NCBI GenBank assembly: GCA_023150495.1
Contig: JAKLKT010000238.1
Coordinates: 1-5,565 of the forward strand
Reading direction: 5' to 3'
Source of the DNA: Planctomycetota bacterium
Lineage (GTDB): Bacteria > Planctomycetota > PLA2
DNA length: 5,565 bases
How positions within the stretch are numbered: the stretch's first letter is position 1; every line of letters starts with the position of its first letter. Of this stretch, positions 4,188 through 5,565 are shown one piece after another. A program made the position numbers and the translations under genes. The notes beneath the pieces are model-generated. The model had not been told where the DNA came from. It ran no database searches and saw nothing but the letters and a program-made list of their open reading frames with translations.

Positions 4188-5489
4188 ATGAACTTGTTTC
4201 TGAGGATCGCGGCGGGTCTCGCCCTGGCGGCGGCGCTCGCCGCTCCGCGCGCGGCGGCGGCCGAAACGGCCAACCCGTCGCTGCAGAAGGAGGTCGAGAG
4301 CTACCTCCAGGACACGAAGGCGGCCACGGGGAGCGACTCGACGGCGAAGGTGGAGTGGAAGCCCGGCAAGGGCCTCACGTTCGCCACGGGGGACAAGGCC
4401 TTCACGATGCACATCGGCGGCCGGGTGTTCTTCGACAACTACTGGGCGACCTCCGACGACTTCGACTCGGGCTCCACCGAGGACGCCTCCTTCTTCCGCA
4501 CGATCCGCCTCGAGGCGGACGGGACGATGTTCACGAACGCCTTCTACAAGATCCAGGTGGACTTCGTCGGCGCCGAGGTGGCGCTCAAGGACGTCTTCAT
4601 CGGCCTGAAGAAGCTCGGCCCCGCCGGCACGTTCACCGCCGGCCACTTCAAGGTGCCGTTCGGCCTCGAGGAGCTGACCAGCAGCCGGTTCATCACGTTC
4701 ATGGAGCGGGCGGCGGCCAGCCAGGCGTTCGCGCCGTCGCGCGAGAACGGCTTCATGCTCAACAACAACTTCGCGAAGGACGGCATGCTCGGCGTCTTCG
4801 CGGCCATCTACCGCTACAACACGAACGACCAGGGGAACATCACCGACGACGGCTCCACGAGCTTCGCCGTGCGCTTCGCGGCCTTCTTCCTCCACGACAA
4901 GGAGCAGAACCGCGTCCTCCACGTCGGCTTCGGCTACACGTACGTCACGGCCGTCGACGACACGCTCCGGTTCCGGGCGCGCCCGGGCGTCGGCAACATC
5001 GCGCGCTTCGTGGACACGGCGGACTTCGCGGCCAACGACGCGAGCCTCTTCTGCGCGGAGCTGCTGTTCCACTGGAAGGCGTTCCACGCGCAGCTCGAGT
5101 TCTTCGGCGTCGAGGCGCAGGGCGCCGGCGGTCCGGAGCCGAGCTTCACCGGCTGGTACGTCGAGGTCGGCTACTTCCTCGTGGGCGGCAGGCGGCACTA
5201 CAGCACGGACAAGAAGGTCGTCGAGCGCGCGGAGATCGACCAGAACTTCCACGCGGGCGACGGCGGCCCCGGCGCCTGGCAGATCGCGTTCCGCTACGAC
5301 ACGATCGACCTGACCGACGGCGGGATCGCGGGCGGCGTCCAGGACACGATCACGTTCGGAGTCAACTGGTACTGGAACCCGCACATGCGCGTGATGTTCA
5401 ACTACATCTGGGCGGACATCAGCGACGGCGGCCCGCTCGGCGAGGGCGAGCTCAACATCTTCGCGATGCGCTTCCAGGTCGACTTCTAG
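4188..5489 (+). CDS. Outer-membrane porin, OprP/OprO (phosphate-selective) family
   Basis: The product is a beta-barrel channel of the Porin_O_P family, which includes Pseudomonas OprP (phosphate) and OprO (polyphosphate/pyrophosphate); it would let phosphate-type anions reach the periplasm for Pst. The 433 residues begin with a signal peptide (MNLFLRIAAGLALAAALAAP..., likely cut near Ala25/Glu26). A short, probably helical, stretch (QKEVESYLQ) and the lead-in KPGKGLTFATGDKAFTMHIGGRV (about 54-79) follow, as in family members. The most telling part is residues 106-174: YKIQVDF, LKDVFIGLKKLGPAGTFTAGHFKVPFGLEE and SSRFITFMERA. Later strands alternate aromatic and polar residues (VEVGYFLVGG, ITFGVNWYWNP, VMFNYIWAD), and the protein ends in Phe (FQVDF), the outer-membrane assembly signal. 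A single Cys lies in LFCAELLFHW. Family sequence alone does not prove the substrate; the upstream Pho box and pst/pho neighbours make phosphate or polyphosphate most likely. It ends before a strong terminator, so it is probably its own transcription unit. Confidence 0.9.
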   Translation: MNLFLRIAAGLALAAALAAPRAAAAETANPSLQKEVESYLQDTKAATGSDSTAKVEWKPGKGLTFATGDKAFTMHIGGRVFFDNYWATSDDFDSGSTEDASFFRTIRLEADGTMFTNAFYKIQVDFVGAEVALKDVFIGLKKLGPAGTFTAGHFKVPFGLEELTSSRFITFMERAAASQAFAPSRENGFMLNNNFAKDGMLGVFAAIYRYNTNDQGNITDDGSTSFAVRFAAFFLHDKEQNRVLHVGFGYTYVTAVDDTLRFRARPGVGNIARFVDTADFAANDASLFCAELLFHWKAFHAQLEFFGVEAQGAGGPEPSFTGWYVEVGYFLVGGRRHYSTDKKVVERAEIDQNFHAGDGGPGAWQIAFRYDTIDLTDGGIAGGVQDTITFGVNWYWNPHMRVMFNYIWADISDGGPLGEGELNIFAMRFQVDF

Positions 5490-5508
5490 CCCCTTCCTCG
5501 CATCGACA

Positions 5509-5550
5509 CGCGGGCGGTCCGGAAGGGCCGCCCGCGCTCTTTCGTCTTAT
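5509..5550 (+). terminator. Intrinsic terminator after the porin
   Basis: CGCGGGCGGTCC (5509-5520) pairs with GGGCCGCCCGCG (5525-5536): a 12-pair stem with one G-U pair, closed by a GGAA loop (GNRA type). It is followed by CTCTTTCGTCTT, a T-rich though interrupted tail. Its position 20 bases after the porin stop fits termination of the porin message. Confidence 0.85.
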
Positions 5551-5553
5551 GAT
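5548..5553 (+). promoter_or_regulatory. Possible -10 element for the next gene at the window edge
   Basis: TATGAT matches five of six bases of TATAAT and lies seven bases before an ATG at 5561, where the window ends five bases later. This would allow a leaderless start of the next gene. No -35 is visible because the terminator stem occupies that position, and the coding region cannot be judged from two codons. Confidence 0.35.
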
Positions 5554-5565
5554 CAGCGCGATGCG

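Noticed and set aside
4167..5384. Minus-strand open frame (405 codons) across the porin
   Set aside because: Antisense shadow caused by codon bias; low-complexity Arg/Val/Glu composition and no recognisable domain.
1..5565. CRISPR array, insertion sequence, integrase or phage genes
   Set aside because: No spaced direct repeats, transposase motifs, target duplications or shifts in composition; all genes belong to one phosphate pathway.

Overview
The window carries the end of a phosphate (Pst/Pho) cluster from a high-GC bacterium, with every gene on the + strand. In order these are the 3' part of pstB, phoB, phoR and phoU, then, after a 235-base regulatory gap, an OprP/OprO-family porin. A signal peptide, a beta-barrel protein and a C-terminal phenylalanine indicate an outer membrane, so the host is Gram-negative (diderm). 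Base composition is very GC-rich throughout (about 70% by eye). PstB and the porin look like versions found in Acidobacteriota, Planctomycetota or deltaproteobacterial lineages, but the phylum cannot be fixed from the sequence alone.

Layout: 1-717 is pstB, cut by the window edge. 718-820 is a short gap with a GC-rich palindrome, an alternative ribosome-binding site and a possible -10 element. 821-1504 is phoB. 1509-3302 is phoR, a long PhoR with a periplasmic domain, HAMP, PAS and the kinase core. 3299-3952 is phoU, overlapping phoR by four bases (ATGA). 3953-4187 is dense in signals: a run of inverted repeats, then TTCA elements repeating every 11 bases (a Pho box), a -10 element and a strong ribosome-binding site. 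4188-5489 is the porin, followed by a clear intrinsic terminator at about 5509-5550 and a possible promoter for the next gene at the window edge.

How it works together: PhoR is the membrane histidine kinase and PhoB its response regulator. PstB powers phosphate import, and PhoU passes the Pst transport state to PhoR. The Pho box before the porin suggests that PhoB, on phosphate starvation, switches on an anion channel that feeds phosphate to the periplasm for Pst. Sensing, signalling, uptake across the inner membrane and entry through the outer membrane are therefore adjacent.

I found no new type of system. The points most worth a second look lie between genes: the 11-base TTCA repeat array, the chain of perfect palindromes after phoU, and two -10-like elements that each sit exactly seven bases before an ATG, which would suggest leaderless transcripts.
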